Of a stretch of DNA of 5,696 bases, positions 5,683 to 5,696 are shown piece after piece. Each line of letters opens with the position of its first letter. The first letter of the stretch is position 1. The translations under genes and the position numbers were made by a program. Source of the DNA: Cyclobacteriaceae bacterium (GTDB taxonomy: Bacteria; Bacteroidota; Bacteroidia; Cytophagales; Cyclobacteriaceae); NCBI GenBank assembly GCA_025358195.1, contig JANYKP010000067.1, positions 1 to 5,696 of the forward strand, in the 5' to 3' direction. The notes beneath the pieces are model-generated. The model did no database searches, was not told the DNA's origin, and saw only the letters and a list, made by a program, of their open reading frames with translations.

Positions 5683-5696
5683 CTTGCCTATGCACA

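Overview
The window looks like ordinary chromosome of a Bacteroidota bacterium, most likely of the Cytophagales type. This rests on three things. The best promoter match is the Bacteroidota -7 form TAnnTTTG (TACTTTTG at 182-189), there are no strong Shine-Dalgarno sequences before the starts, and the protein sequences, above all the polyprenyl synthetase and the small hypothetical protein, have a Bacteroidota character. The genus cannot be fixed from this sequence. Base composition is moderate, and I see no insertion sequence, phage gene, CRISPR array, tRNA or rRNA.

Layout, left to right. (1) Positions 1-69, minus strand: the first 23 codons of a gene that runs off the left edge. Its N-terminus leads into a Rossmann-type nucleotide-binding start (GEPRIIVIG), as in NAD(P)/FAD-dependent oxidoreductases (NADH dehydrogenase-like). 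(2) Positions 70-211: divergent intergenic region with a good Bacteroidota promoter for the next gene. (3) Positions 212-958, plus strand: a lipoprotein with a long coiled coil and a TPR-like tail. (4) Positions 965-994: a perfect 30-bp palindrome between convergent genes, probably a bidirectional terminator and possibly a REP-like repeat. (5) Positions 994-3908, minus strand: a compact three-gene block transcribed as MscS-family mechanosensitive channel, then CorA-family Mg2+ channel, then CaCA-family Na+/Ca2+ antiporter. (6) Positions 3909-4003: divergent intergenic region. (7) Positions 4004-4978, plus strand: an all-trans polyprenyl diphosphate synthase, probably making the menaquinone side chain. 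(8) Positions 4996-5454, minus strand: a small conserved-looking hypothetical protein. (9) Positions 5455-5696: no gene seen; the right end carries two short hairpins of REP-like character.

How the genes fit together. The three minus-strand transporters form a plausible inner-membrane ion-homeostasis operon covering hypo-osmotic shock release, Mg2+ uptake and Ca2+ extrusion. The mscS stop and corA start share one base, and corA and the antiporter are 27 bp apart. The oxidoreductase and the polyprenyl synthase both relate to quinone-linked respiration but are far apart here, so this may be chance. I found no convincing novel multi-gene system. The most useful items for follow-up are the unrecognised 152-aa protein, the envelope coiled-coil lipoprotein, the ion operon and the two palindromic elements.
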